A model generated the notes under the pieces. That model ran no database searches. It worked only from the letters and a program-made list of their open reading frames with translations, and was not told where the DNA came from. Of a DNA stretch of 64,000 bases, positions 1 to 9,355 are shown one piece after another (position 1 is the stretch's first letter; each line of letters starts with the position of its first letter). The stretch is from NCBI GenBank assembly GCA_028095005.1, contig CM051459.1, positions 316,946,513 to 317,010,512 on the forward strand, given 5' to 3'. The DNA is from Rhynchospora pubera (lineage: Eukaryota > Streptophyta > Magnoliopsida > Poales > Cyperaceae). Made by a program: the position numbers and the translations under genes.

Positions 1-1
1 T

Positions 2-1066
2 GCTAAATTCCGAAAATCTCTTACTCCCTTGCCCGACAAGGTGCTTAGCCTACCTGGAGTGCAGGATTACTCCCTATGCCTCCTTCTGAAAGTTATAACT
101 ATTAAGAAGGTTGACCTTCAAGAGCTTTCCACGCAGCTCCTCAGGGCCTGGCGTATCCAAGGGACTGCTACTTTCTTCCCTTCTGGTAGCAACTGCTTTA
201 CTGTTGAGTTCTCTTGCTCAAATGATTTGAACCTTGTACTTGAAACTGGCCCCTGGACATTTAAATTTGACTTAATTGCTCTAAAACGAATATCGGGACC
301 GCAAGATGCCGTCCCCTCCTTTATTACACATGCTGAAGTGGTCATGCAAATCCATTCTCAATACCCAGATTTGATCTCACCTGAGATAGTGCTAGAACTA
401 ATTAATAAGAATAACCTTGGCCAACCAATCTCTTTTCCACAAACAATAGGAATTGGAAGTTCCAAACACCAAAGAATCAAGATGGTCATACCCACTGATG
501 CGCCTGTCACTGACTCGGCTTTTGTGGCTCACCCAACATTGGGCACTTTTAAAACTTTCTTTGTTTATGAGAAAATCAAAGGTCTTTGCAACACTTGTGG
601 TCTTCTGGGCCATGATTTCTCTATGTGTGCTGAATGGGCAAGGGCTTCTAGGCTAGCTCTTAACCCCAAATACAAGGAACTATTTCAGAATAGGCCGCCT
701 TCCCCATTTGTTCTTGGGCCGTGGTTAACAAACTCTAGAGCATTACTGGAATTTATCCCAAATGACTCTAACCCGATCCGTTACCAGCAAACTTCTCCCC
801 CGCCCCCAAATGCCGCATCTCCTTCCCATCCAAGTAAAACCTCTTTCTCTGACAGGAATGCCTCCCATAACCCCAACCATCCTCCCTCCATGTCTCCCGC
901 CTCCTCTACTCCCACCCAAGGTCTCCTTGGTGAAGCACCACACCCCAAACAGGTCTCCTTAGCAGCCAATCAGTTGGATAATCTCTTGCTTCAAGACCAA
1001 CAGATATGTAACACCTCAAATAAAAGGCCAAGGGCGGGCCAGCAACCGCCCCAGGTTCTTTTATGA
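2..1066 (+). CDS. LINE ORF1, gag-like RNA-binding protein (partial, no start in window)
   Basis: The frame is open from the left edge, so the true start lies upstream. The N-terminal half resembles the DUF4283 domain of plant LINE ORF1 proteins (residues of the type GPWTFKFDLIALKR). It is followed by one CCHC zinc knuckle, C-x2-C-x4-H-x4-C, in the stretch CNTCGLLGHDFSMC. The C-terminal third is Pro/Ser/Asn-rich and probably disordered. The product would coat LINE RNA in a ribonucleoprotein particle. The stop codon overlaps the ORF2 start as ATGA (1063-1066), suggesting reinitiation-coupled translation. Confidence 0.85.
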   Translation, partial: AKFRKSLTPLPDKVLSLPGVQDYSLCLLLKVITIKKVDLQELSTQLLRAWRIQGTATFFPSGSNCFTVEFSCSNDLNLVLETGPWTFKFDLIALKRISGPQDAVPSFITHAEVVMQIHSQYPDLISPEIVLELINKNNLGQPISFPQTIGIGSSKHQRIKMVIPTDAPVTDSAFVAHPTLGTFKTFFVYEKIKGLCNTCGLLGHDFSMCAEWARASRLALNPKYKELFQNRPPSPFVLGPWLTNSRALLEFIPNDSNPIRYQQTSPPPPNAASPSHPSKTSFSDRNASHNPNHPPSMSPASSTPTQGLLGEAPHPKQVSLAANQLDNLLLQDQQICNTSNKRPRAGQQPPQVLL

Positions 1067-4000
1067 GTATACTCTCTTGGAATTGTCGCGGGAGTGGAGG
1101 CAATGCGACAATTCAAACACTTGCCAGGTACCTTCACAGCTCGAGAGCACGCCTGGCATTTATTTCGGAAACTAAGTGCTCTCATTCTCAGGCCATTAAC
1201 CACATCAATCGATTACCCCTCAGAAACTCTGAAATTATTCCTTGTGTTGGAAAATCTGGTGGCATTTGGTTATTGTGGAGTGATGATGTTCTCGTGGATG
1301 TACTTGAGAGGTCGCATTTCTTTTTCTTTGTTAAGGTTCGTTTCAGTCCTTCTGATGATCCGTGGTTGCTGGGCACAATTTATGGGCACCCCAATCCTAT
1401 GGTACAAAGATATATTTGGGACCGGGTTATTTTCTATGCTAGTACCCAAAATCAACCTCTTTGTATCATTGGAGACTTTAATTGCATCCTTGTTGTTGAG
1501 GAAAAAATGGGGGGTTCATCCAGAACTAAATCCAAGAATAGAGCATTTGCTTCTATGGTCCACCGGGCTGAGCTCCATGATTTAGGGTACTCCGGGCCAG
1601 CCTATACTTGGGCCAACCACCAAGCACCGCAAACTTTGATCAAGCAGCGGCTTGATCGTGCTTTAGCTAACTCTCTATGGGTCACACGTTTCCAAAATGC
1701 TAATGTTCTCCATCTTCCCAAATTCAACAGCGATCATGCTCCAATACTGCTCAATTTGGATGCTAAGAGGAAGCGTGCTCCCCGAATATTTAGAGTTGAA
1801 AACTGGTGGTTGTTACATTCTGATTTTGGTCAGGTTTGCTCTACTGCAGCTGAAAATGCAAGTGATTGGAATAGCTTTCTGAGGAATTTCAAGAGCTCAG
1901 CTAGGGATTGGGATAAGAAAAAACCAAGACCGCAGCAGGAATGCAAGCGGTTAGAAGATCAAATGGCCATGGTACAATCAAGTCCGGCAACAGATGCGGT
2001 GCTGGAACGACAAATACAAGAGGATTATAACAAGGCGTTGCTAGCCCAAGAAGCTTATTGGGCTCAGAGATCCAGACTGAAATGGGCGTACTATGGCGAT
2101 ACAAATTGCAAATTCTATCACATTGCTGCATCAGCCCGGGCTCGTAGGAATTTGATACACTCGGTCAAGATTGGGCAGGACCGTTGGACAGAAACTGAGG
2201 ATGAACTCCGCTGGGCCTTTGTTCAATACTTTAAATCAATTTTCTGCTTCAGAGCACATAACCCTTTGCGAACTTGGCAACAACTCAGTAATGATTTCCT
2301 CATCTCCCTTCCCTCTTTGCCAGAACAGTACTCTAACACTCTTAATTCGCTTCCTTCGGTTGAGGAGATAACTATGACTTTGTTCTCTCTTTCACCGGAT
2401 CGAGCCCCGGGCCCAGACGGCATTAATGCTAGGTTTGTCCAATCTCATTGGCAGAGTTTACATTCTGTTGTGATTTCTCAAGTTCAAAAGTTTTTCACAA
2501 CAAAACAGATGTGCCCGGATATTGCAAAATCTAAACTTATCCTGATCCCTAAGAAGGACTGCCCACAACTTGTTTCTGATTACCGTCCAATCAGTGTTTG
2601 CAATGTAATCTACAAAATCATCTCTAAATTACTCTCTAAGCGTTTACAACCCTACATACCCATGTTAATCTCTCCTTCTCAAGCTGCCTTTACTCCTAAC
2701 AGACAAATTGGGGACAACATTAGGGTGTTTAGGGAAGTCATTCATACTTTCTCTTTGAACTCATTCAAGAAAACTTCCTTTTGCTTGAAAGCTGACCTCT
2801 CCAAGGCTTTTGACAAGCTAGATTGGCGTTATATGTCCAAAGTTCTCCATACATATGGCTTGCCAGAAGATTACATTGATTGGGTCATGGCATGTGTTAC
2901 ATCCTCGAGACTCTCTATTGTGCTCAACGGAGCAGCTGATGGATTCATACAACCAACTAGAGGGGTTAGACAGGGTTGCTCACTGTCGCCCTACTTATTC
3001 ATCCTTGCTTTAGATGTCCTTTCCAGGCTGCTTAATTTCATGGTGGTAAAGGGTGAACTGAAAGGAGTTACTATTGCTCGGGGAGCACCTACTCTCACTA
3101 GCCTCCTCTATGCAGATGATCTCTTAATTTTTGGTGAGGCTAGTCAACGAGAGGTTTTGCGAATTCTAGACATTCTTAATAACTTCTGTGGCATGTCCGG
3201 ATAAGAACTGGGTGTGGATAAGTCTAGAATTTGGTTCTCCAAACACACCCCACCAGGTATGCAGCGGGTCATAACTGACCTCTTTGCAGCAAAAGCTGCT
3301 TCTCCTAATGATGTTTACTTGGGTACTAACATAGTAGCTAATCGACCTGGTGATTTTGGGCCACTATTGGATAAGATTGATAATAAACTTCAACCTTGGA
3401 AGGGACAGTTCCTCTCACAAGCTGGCAAAGCCACCCTAATTAAATATGTTATTGAACCGTTGCTCCTTTACACGATGTCAACGATGGCACTCCCAACTAC
3501 AATTGTCAGAATAATTGAAGGGAAACTGAGAGCCTTTTTCTGGGATAGAGGTAGCACTTCTCGGCTGCCTCTGGTGGCTTGGAAAACAATCACAACACCT
3601 AAGGAGCAAGGGGGTTTAGGTTTGAAGGATCTCACTACCTTTAACCTCTCCCTCCATATGAAAGCACTGTGGGCCATTATCTCAAAGAGCTCTGCAATTT
3701 GGGTTTCATTGGTCAAAGCCAAATACCTCTCTCGTGCCACAATCTGGGAGTCTAAAAGAACAAGAAAATGCACAGCTCTTTGGCGTGCGCTGTTAGGGGT
3801 AAGGCAAGTGTTACAAAATAACGTGCAATGGCAAATAGGGAATGGTGACACCTGCAGTGCTCTTGGGGAACCCTGGCATGATATGTGGGCGCACTACCAA
3901 CCGCAGAATGCATACCAGCGTCGATTGACTGTGGCTGACCTTATCAATAGATCTGATGGCTCTTGGAACACAACCAAATTCATCGAGCTGATGGGCTTTC

Positions 4001-5106
4001 ATGGTGCCCTATATCTGGCAATTACTTATCCTCACACTCCTTTGCGGAACAACTATCCAGATAGGCTCATTTTTACTACAAATACCAATGGACAATTCAC
4101 TCTCAAAGGTGCATACCGCTTGCTTTCTGGCATGAACGCCCAACTAAGCCCACAATCAGCACAAATGAAAACCCTGCTCAAGAAAATTTGGTACTCAGAG
4201 GGCCTGCAGCCTAAAGTTCGTTTATTTCTTTGGAAAGTTCTGAAGTGTGCCCTTCCCCTTGATCAACTCTTTGTGTATCGGTTTGGCAAACAACCTCAAG
4301 GATGTTCACTCTGTGGTGCACAACAGGAGGATGTAACTCATACCTTATTTAAATGTGACTATGCACGGCAAGTATGGCTCTCCTCCTCCTTGGGTTTACG
4401 TTCTGATGCGTTGCCAAATGAAGTTTCAGCAATCTTTACTCATCTTTTCTCCCATTTTGATGCTCACCAGCTGAAGCTCTTCTCTGCTATCATATGGAAT
4501 CTATGGAAGCAAAGATGCAAAATGGTGTTTGAAGGTAAGAAGCTCTGTCCGGCATCTGTCAATCATGTTGCTAACTCCACAGTTCGGATGCTGGAACAAG
4601 CATTAATGGTGCATTCAGGACAATTATCTTTACCAGTACCACAACAACCTTGCTCAGACTCTGAAATCTACTGTCATATTGATGGATCATGGGTGGATAA
4701 AGGTTTTGGTGGATCTGGTGGGGCTTATGTGTTAACTGACAGCGAAGGGTGCCTCATGGAGTATGGTTGTTTCTCTGGTAACTCACACTCTCCAATCCAC
4801 TCAGAGATTCTAGCGTTTAAGGCTGCCGTGGCAAAGGTCAGAAGCAAAGGCATAGGCTCATGTTCCTTCCTGACTGACTGTGCCGATCTTTGCCTCATCT
4901 TGAAGGGGTTAGCTTCAGTAGACTCTGTGGACTGGCGTTGTTACCATGATCTTTTGGACTTAAAGTGCTTATTTAATCATAGTGGGTTTACATGTAATTT
5001 TGTGGGAAGGGATTCTAATTGCTTAGCGGACAGTATTGCAAAATACGCAAGATTTAGGGAAGTGTCCACTGTCGGATTTACTTTTCCTATTTTCCCCAAT
5101 CTGTAA
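1063..5106 (+). pseudogene. LINE ORF2 polyprotein: endonuclease, reverse transcriptase, zf-RVT, RNase H; one nonsense codon
   Basis: The frame runs about 1,348 codons with a single TAA at 3202-3204; the same frame resumes at once. Domains in order: an APE-type endonuclease from residue 1 (SWNCRGSG, ISETK, GDFNC near 136, SDHAP near 223); reverse transcriptase (YRPIS block, KADLSKAFDKLDW near 575, RQGCSLSP, catalytic YADD near 682); a zf-RVT Cys/His cluster near 1080 (CSLCG, then TLFKCD); and a C-terminal RNase H near 1205-1330 (HIDGSW, SEILAF, TDCADL, LADSIAK). The stop sits just after the RT catalytic block, where related proteins usually have Gln, so CAA to TAA is the likely change. The native protein would nick DNA and prime reverse transcription there. 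Without readthrough, the thumb, zinc and RNase H parts are lost. Confidence 0.92.
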
Positions 5107-5155
5107 TCGGTTTTTGTTTCGTTTAATGAACTCTCAGCCTATGGGCCCCATTTTC

Positions 5156-5171
5156 AAAAAAAAAAAAAAAA
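5156..5171 (+). repeat. LINE 3' poly(A) tail
   Basis: A run of 16 A residues follows the ORF2 stop and about 50 bases of 3' UTR. It marks the 3' junction of the LINE, as expected from target-primed reverse transcription. Confidence 0.9.
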
Positions 5172-5668
5172 GTGTTGTCATCTCTTGTTCAAATTTTTAT
5201 ATTCATATTCAATTTATTTTTATTAAACTTATTTGTTTGTATATGTTCATTTTGATCATTATATATGTTCACTTTGTCTATTTTGTATGTTCACTTTTCT
5301 GATTAATGATGGTAAGTGATGACAAAACTGCAGATGATAATAATCAAAAATTTTTTTAAGAAGTCAAGTGATCTTCTCGCATCTGAGCCGTCGAAATTAA
5401 ATCAGACAATTGATGTCAAAAATGCAGATGACAGTAATCAATTTTACTTTTTTTTTAAAAGAGTCAAGTATTCTTTCTCACATCTGAGCCATCGAAATTA
5501 AATCAGATAATGATGTTCCGTAAATAATACAATGATAAATGTTATGTGAATAATACACATCGATAGGTAAAAAAAATTAACCGGACGGCTTCGATGCGAC
5601 AAAGAGCACTGGAGGATCAAGATGCCCGGATGGGATCTCTTATTTTAGTTCTTAGAACCCAAAACCCT
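5172..5668. repeat. AT-rich spacer with a dispersed repeat and a tandem duplication
   Basis: No gene is visible. About 5175-5345 is similar to 39449-39620, with the same order of TTGTCATC, TTGTTCA, several ATGTTCACTTT blocks and AAAACTGCAGATGAT. Inside 5330-5515, a unit of roughly 90 bases (GCAGATGA, AATCAA, AGTCAAGT, CATCTGAGCC, TCGAAATTAAATCAGA) occurs twice in tandem. The bases just before 5669 match the 5' UTR of F-box copy C, so the host gene begins here. Confidence 0.6.
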
Positions 5669-5679
5669 GATTGTCCCTT

Positions 5680-6283
5680 GAATGAAATCCTCTACTGTCA
5701 TTTTTTGAGCAGTCTTTTTCTTTTTTTTTAATATTTCAAAATTTTAAAATTTAAATGGAGAATCCAACACGTTATTCTTGTTAAATTTTATGAAATTTGA
5801 AATTGATTTGATACTTAATTAAATGACATAATTATGAACGTATTAGAATTCATCTAACCAGATTCGTTCATTTGTTGACCTCTTGATCAAGAATCAAATT
5901 GACTTCAAATTTTATAAAATTTATATGAAAATGCATTCGCTGGTAAAATTTAACAAGATGAACGGTTTGGATTCTCCATTTGAATTTTTTAATTTTGAAA
6001 TATAAAAAAAAGGAAAGGACTGTTTGGGGAGGGTATCCTCTGCCAACCTTTTGAGGTCGGTAGAGGGCCAACTCTTGATCCGAGCCGTTCGATCTAATCT
6101 CGACGGTTAAGATTTTTCGGGCCTACCAATCTCAGTTACATGCACGGAGCTCCCTTAACCGTTGAGATTAGATCTAACGATTTAGATCGGAAGTTGTCAC
6201 TCTACCGACCTTACAAGGTCGGTAGAGGATGTGATTCCGACTGTTTGGAGCAGTAAAAAAATGGCTGTAGAGGTTTTCATTCC
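5680..6283. mobile_element. Mutator-like (MULE) MITE in the 5' UTR of F-box copy A
   Basis: The ends form terminal inverted repeats: left GAATGAAATCCTCTACTG, right (reversed) GGAATGAAAACCTCTACAG. They continue into a long internal inverted repeat (about 5714-5810 against 5895-6013). An 11-base direct repeat, GATTGTCCCTT, flanks it at 5669-5679 and 6284-6294, within the 8-11-base range of Mutator-like elements. Removing the element gives a continuous match to the 5' UTR of F-box copy C near 44338, which confirms the insertion. No transposase is encoded. The second MITE at 6028-6238 is nested in its right arm. Confidence 0.88.
6028..6238. mobile_element. Second Mutator-like MITE nested in the first
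   Basis: A 211-base element flanked by the 10-base direct repeat GACTGTTTGG (6018-6027 and 6239-6248). It is almost entirely an inverted repeat, with TCCTCTACCGACCTT-type arms carrying GGTCGGTAGAG and CTAATCTCGACGGTTAAG. The termini start GGAGGG and GGAATC. The transcript would fold as a near-complete hairpin. Confidence 0.85.
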
Positions 6284-6336
6284 GATTGTCCCTTTCGCTC
6301 GCTGCACTGTCAGTCTGTCACACACTACAGCGTCCG

Positions 6337-6959
6337 ATGGCCGGAGTGGATCGGCTCAGTGCTCTGCCCCGTACATTATCTCTCTCTTGCCCTTGAGCCA
6401 CGTCTGGATTGTGGACCCACCTCACCAGCCTCTTTTTCCATTTTCCCACTTAGGATTCCAATTCGCAACGGTCCTGGGAACAGCTTTTAGTGGACATTAT
6501 CTCCTCCCTCCGTGGACCGTGGTCCTTTAATCGATTTCGATTTCTTCATTTAACCTCTAAAATGAGGTCTTCAGACACTTTCGATTGACAACACTGGTCG
6601 TTTGGTGTTCATCCAAGGATTTGAGAGCACCTCCAGATTTTGAGCCTCTACGGTGTTTGTTTCTCTCACTCTCAGGATGATACAAGATGTTTCAGGGTCA
6701 TGTACGCTCGGATGTTGCGGAGCCTCTGTCTTTGTCTTCAATTCGCCATTGCTTAATAGTATTCAATACTATTTCACTAAATTTATGAAGGATGGTAGAG
6801 TGATTTATACTCCTTTTCTTGGAGGAAGCAAATGTCTCTGCACAAATTGGGTTAACTTCTTCTTCAGAAGAATGGGCTTTGATTACTGCACTGACTTTGA
6901 AATTCATGGCGGATATTGCCTATGTTTCAGATTTCTCATTGAACTTTGAAACCCTTAAG
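6337..6959 (+). pseudogene. F-box/LRR/FBD copy A, exon 1 relic
   Basis: The ATG at 6337 opens with the same MAGVDRLSAL codons as copies B (40197) and C (44384). Homology continues to the splice donor CTTAAG/GT at 6959/6960. The exon is shorter than the 819 bases of copy B: a stretch after the first eleven or so codons is missing, and the frame is lost in several places. The functional family would be SCF ubiquitin-ligase substrate receptors, in which the N-terminal F-box binds SKP1. This copy cannot encode one. Its remaining exons are at 13060-13179 and 21304-21552. Confidence 0.85.
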
Positions 6960-7626
6960 GTATCATTTCTCATAAATCCAGTGATTTAAATAGCCCCGTT
7001 ATGAACCGCAATAGCCCCGCTATAGCAGTACGACTTGGTAGACTGCTACGGTGCTAAATTAAAAGTGCCGCTATAGCGGGGTTCATTGGTATATAATAAT
7101 ATTACTTAACATTATATTTATTTTTGACCTTTTATTTCTTATGGGGGCTATAATGGTAAATATTAACAAAATATATGTCACAGCCCGCAATGGGGTGGGG
7201 CAGTTTCCCGCCGCCAACACACAACTTCCGTGTACTCGCAAGGCATTTTTCTACAATCTTTAAGGTTTAGGTTTCAGCTTATCATGAATTACCATGTTGT
7301 CTCCTATGACTCATTGAGTCCTCATGGCAAGACAATTTGGCTTAACTTCGCTTGACTTGATCGAGCCCGTCTCTGCGACCTGGAACCCACATCCATTGTG
7401 GAAAACATACAAAAAGTACGGAATGAGAATTAAAATTCTCAGTGCGGGTTTTAGTTCCAGTACGCGGATTTAAGCTAAAATCCAAGTTCTAGAAATAATA
7501 CCCGTAAATAAATCATTTATTTGTTAAACAAGACAAGTAAAAATATTATCTGCATTTAATATAAAATAAAGCATGCATGTGTCAACTTATATAAAACTAA
7601 TATCAAATCTTCTTTTAAAACATGTT

Positions 7627-8936
7627 TGTTGTCCCTAATTTAAAGGCCTAGAGGGGGGTGAATAGGCACAGAAGTAAAGTTCTAAACCGGTATGTTCAAT
7701 ATTTGGTTCAATTCAAACTTGGTCTAACAAAAACAACAAGACACAAGCAATTCACAATGCAAGGAAAGTAAAGAGAGAAGAAAAGAAGTGACACGCGATA
7801 TATTACGGAGTTCCGACCCGCTAGGAAGTGCTAGCCTTAGTCGTACGTCTCCGGGAGTTCCGCAACCTCGAAATGGGCGCACTACGTTCAATTCCACAAC
7901 GAACGGGACTACAAATTCGAACCAAATCACCTTGTTACAATCACTCTCAAGGTGGATTGGCCTAACTCAATTAAACAAGCTCAAACACTCAAGGGATTGA
8001 GGCTCTAACCAAATCACTCAACAAATCTAGCAATTAACACTAGTGGATTGGTTTGCACACTCTAATCTCAATGATTTTGCTAAATTAATGCTCAAACACA
8101 AGAGAGAGTAATGTCTAACTGGTTGGAGCTCAAAAGGGAGGAATATCAAAGGTTTCAAAAGTATCTAAACAGTTCCAAGAGGCCTCATATATATAGAGGG
8201 CGCTAACAGCTCCAAAAACCAGTCAAGACAGACTCTACCGTTATACAACGCTATATGGCGTTGTACAACGCCGAAATAGCCGTTGAAAAATCAAACGGTC
8301 ACAGACAATAACGTTGTGAGTTGTCAGAGCGTTGTGTAACGTTGTATCGCGTTGCACAACGCTTCAGTAAAAATCCAAAGCAGAAGCTCGACAGTTCCGT
8401 TGGAACTTGTCAGAGCGTTGTGTAACGCTTGGTAGCGTTGCACAACGAAGTCAAGAAAAGAATCAAGGCAGAACTGACAAACTCAAACAATATTGTCAGA
8501 ACGTCATACGACGCTGACTGGCGTCACACAACGTGGCCGTTGCACAACGCTTTTCAGCGTTGTATGACGCGGACAGAGCAACTGAGCGATGTCTGAGCGA
8601 AGTTTAGGTGCATGACTCAGACTAACGTTGTGTAACGCTGTAGGGCGTCACACAACGTGGTCGTTGCTCAACGCTTTCCAACGTTGTATGACGCGGACAG
8701 AACAACTGAGCATTTTACCAGCAAATTGATTGAGATTAGTTTAGAGTTTAATTAAACCTTAACTAAGGATTCTAACTAGTCCCAAGCAATCTCTTGAAGC
8801 TCCAAACTATGCGCCACACTTGCTTTAATCCATTCTTCAAAAAATCTAGCTATAAAGCACTAAAAAGAGATGTTAGTTTAAGAGTTTCGGTGTTGTTTTG
8901 CAAATCGGCAAATCGAGAGAAAATGTTTAACCAACA
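7627..8936. mobile_element. LTR (solo, or a small non-autonomous LTR element) nested in the Gypsy solo LTR
   Basis: A 1,310-base block starting TGTTGTCCC and ending CCAACA, with inverted ends TGTTG/CAACA. It is flanked by the 5-base TSD ATGTT (7622-7626 and 8937-8941). It contains CTAGAGGGGGGTGAATAG near its left end and a TATATATA tract at about 8185. No coding sequence is present. The 5-base TSD and TG/CA ends fit an LTR insertion; the superfamily cannot be told from this sequence. Confidence 0.75.
8235..8705. repeat. Cluster of palindromic CGTTGTGTAACG / CGTTGCACAACG motifs
   Basis: About 470 bases inside the nested LTR hold many variants of GCGTTGYRYAACGC, several of them near-perfect palindromes, in irregularly spaced units also containing GTCAGAGCGTTGTGTAACG and GTATGACGCGGACAG. 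No reading frame spans them. Confidence 0.75.
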
Positions 8937-9147
8937 ATGTTATCCACTCTAAAATCAAAATTGGACAAAATAACAAAATCTGACTATGACAGAAGTCATA
9001 TACATGTCGGACTGAACACGTGGCACGAATCCCATCGCAGACAACACATGTCTGTATATGATAGGAAACTGAGCGTGTCAGGAGATCCGAGCATGGCAGA
9101 ATTGAGCATAACATAAGTCTGGGCAAATCACAAATCATTCAGTTCAT

Positions 9148-9355
9148 TCCCTAACCCTGGGCAAGCAGAGGGACGAATCCCTAACCCTGGACAAGCAGAG
9201 GGAATTACAAATTCACATATCATTAACATAATTCCATAATCATAATCACTCAGGCCTCCTAACCCAACCGATTGGGCAAGCAGAGAAGACCTTTCCCTAA
9301 CCCAGGACAGGCAGAGGGACGAATCCCTAACCCTGGGCAGGCAGAGGGAATTCCA
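9148..9355. repeat. Degenerate tandem repeat, about 30-base unit (CCCTAACCCTGGGCAAGCAG)
   Basis: Units of the form CCCTAACCCTGGGCAAGCAG followed by AGGGACGAAT recur about five times, with a spacer in the middle. They lie within the Gypsy-type LTR and are a family-specific LTR repeat, not a gene. Confidence 0.7.

Larger units (their letters stand above)
1..5171 (+). mobile_element. L1-type LINE retrotransposon, 5' end beyond the window
   Basis: A non-LTR retrotransposon copy with a gag-like zinc-knuckle ORF1, an endonuclease/reverse transcriptase/RNase H ORF2 and a terminal A-run at 5156-5171. This order is that of plant L1-clade LINEs that carry a C-terminal RNase H domain. The left end lies outside the window, so the target-site duplication cannot be checked and full length is unknown. 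One in-frame stop in ORF2 (3202-3204) makes this copy unlikely to be autonomous. The 5' side is not visibly truncated, because ORF1 is open to the first base. Confidence 0.95.

Noticed and set aside
6231..6530. A 99-aa ORF at the start of F-box copy A taken as a separate gene
   Set aside because: It begins inside the MULE MITE and runs through the decayed F-box exon in a frame that does not preserve the F-box.
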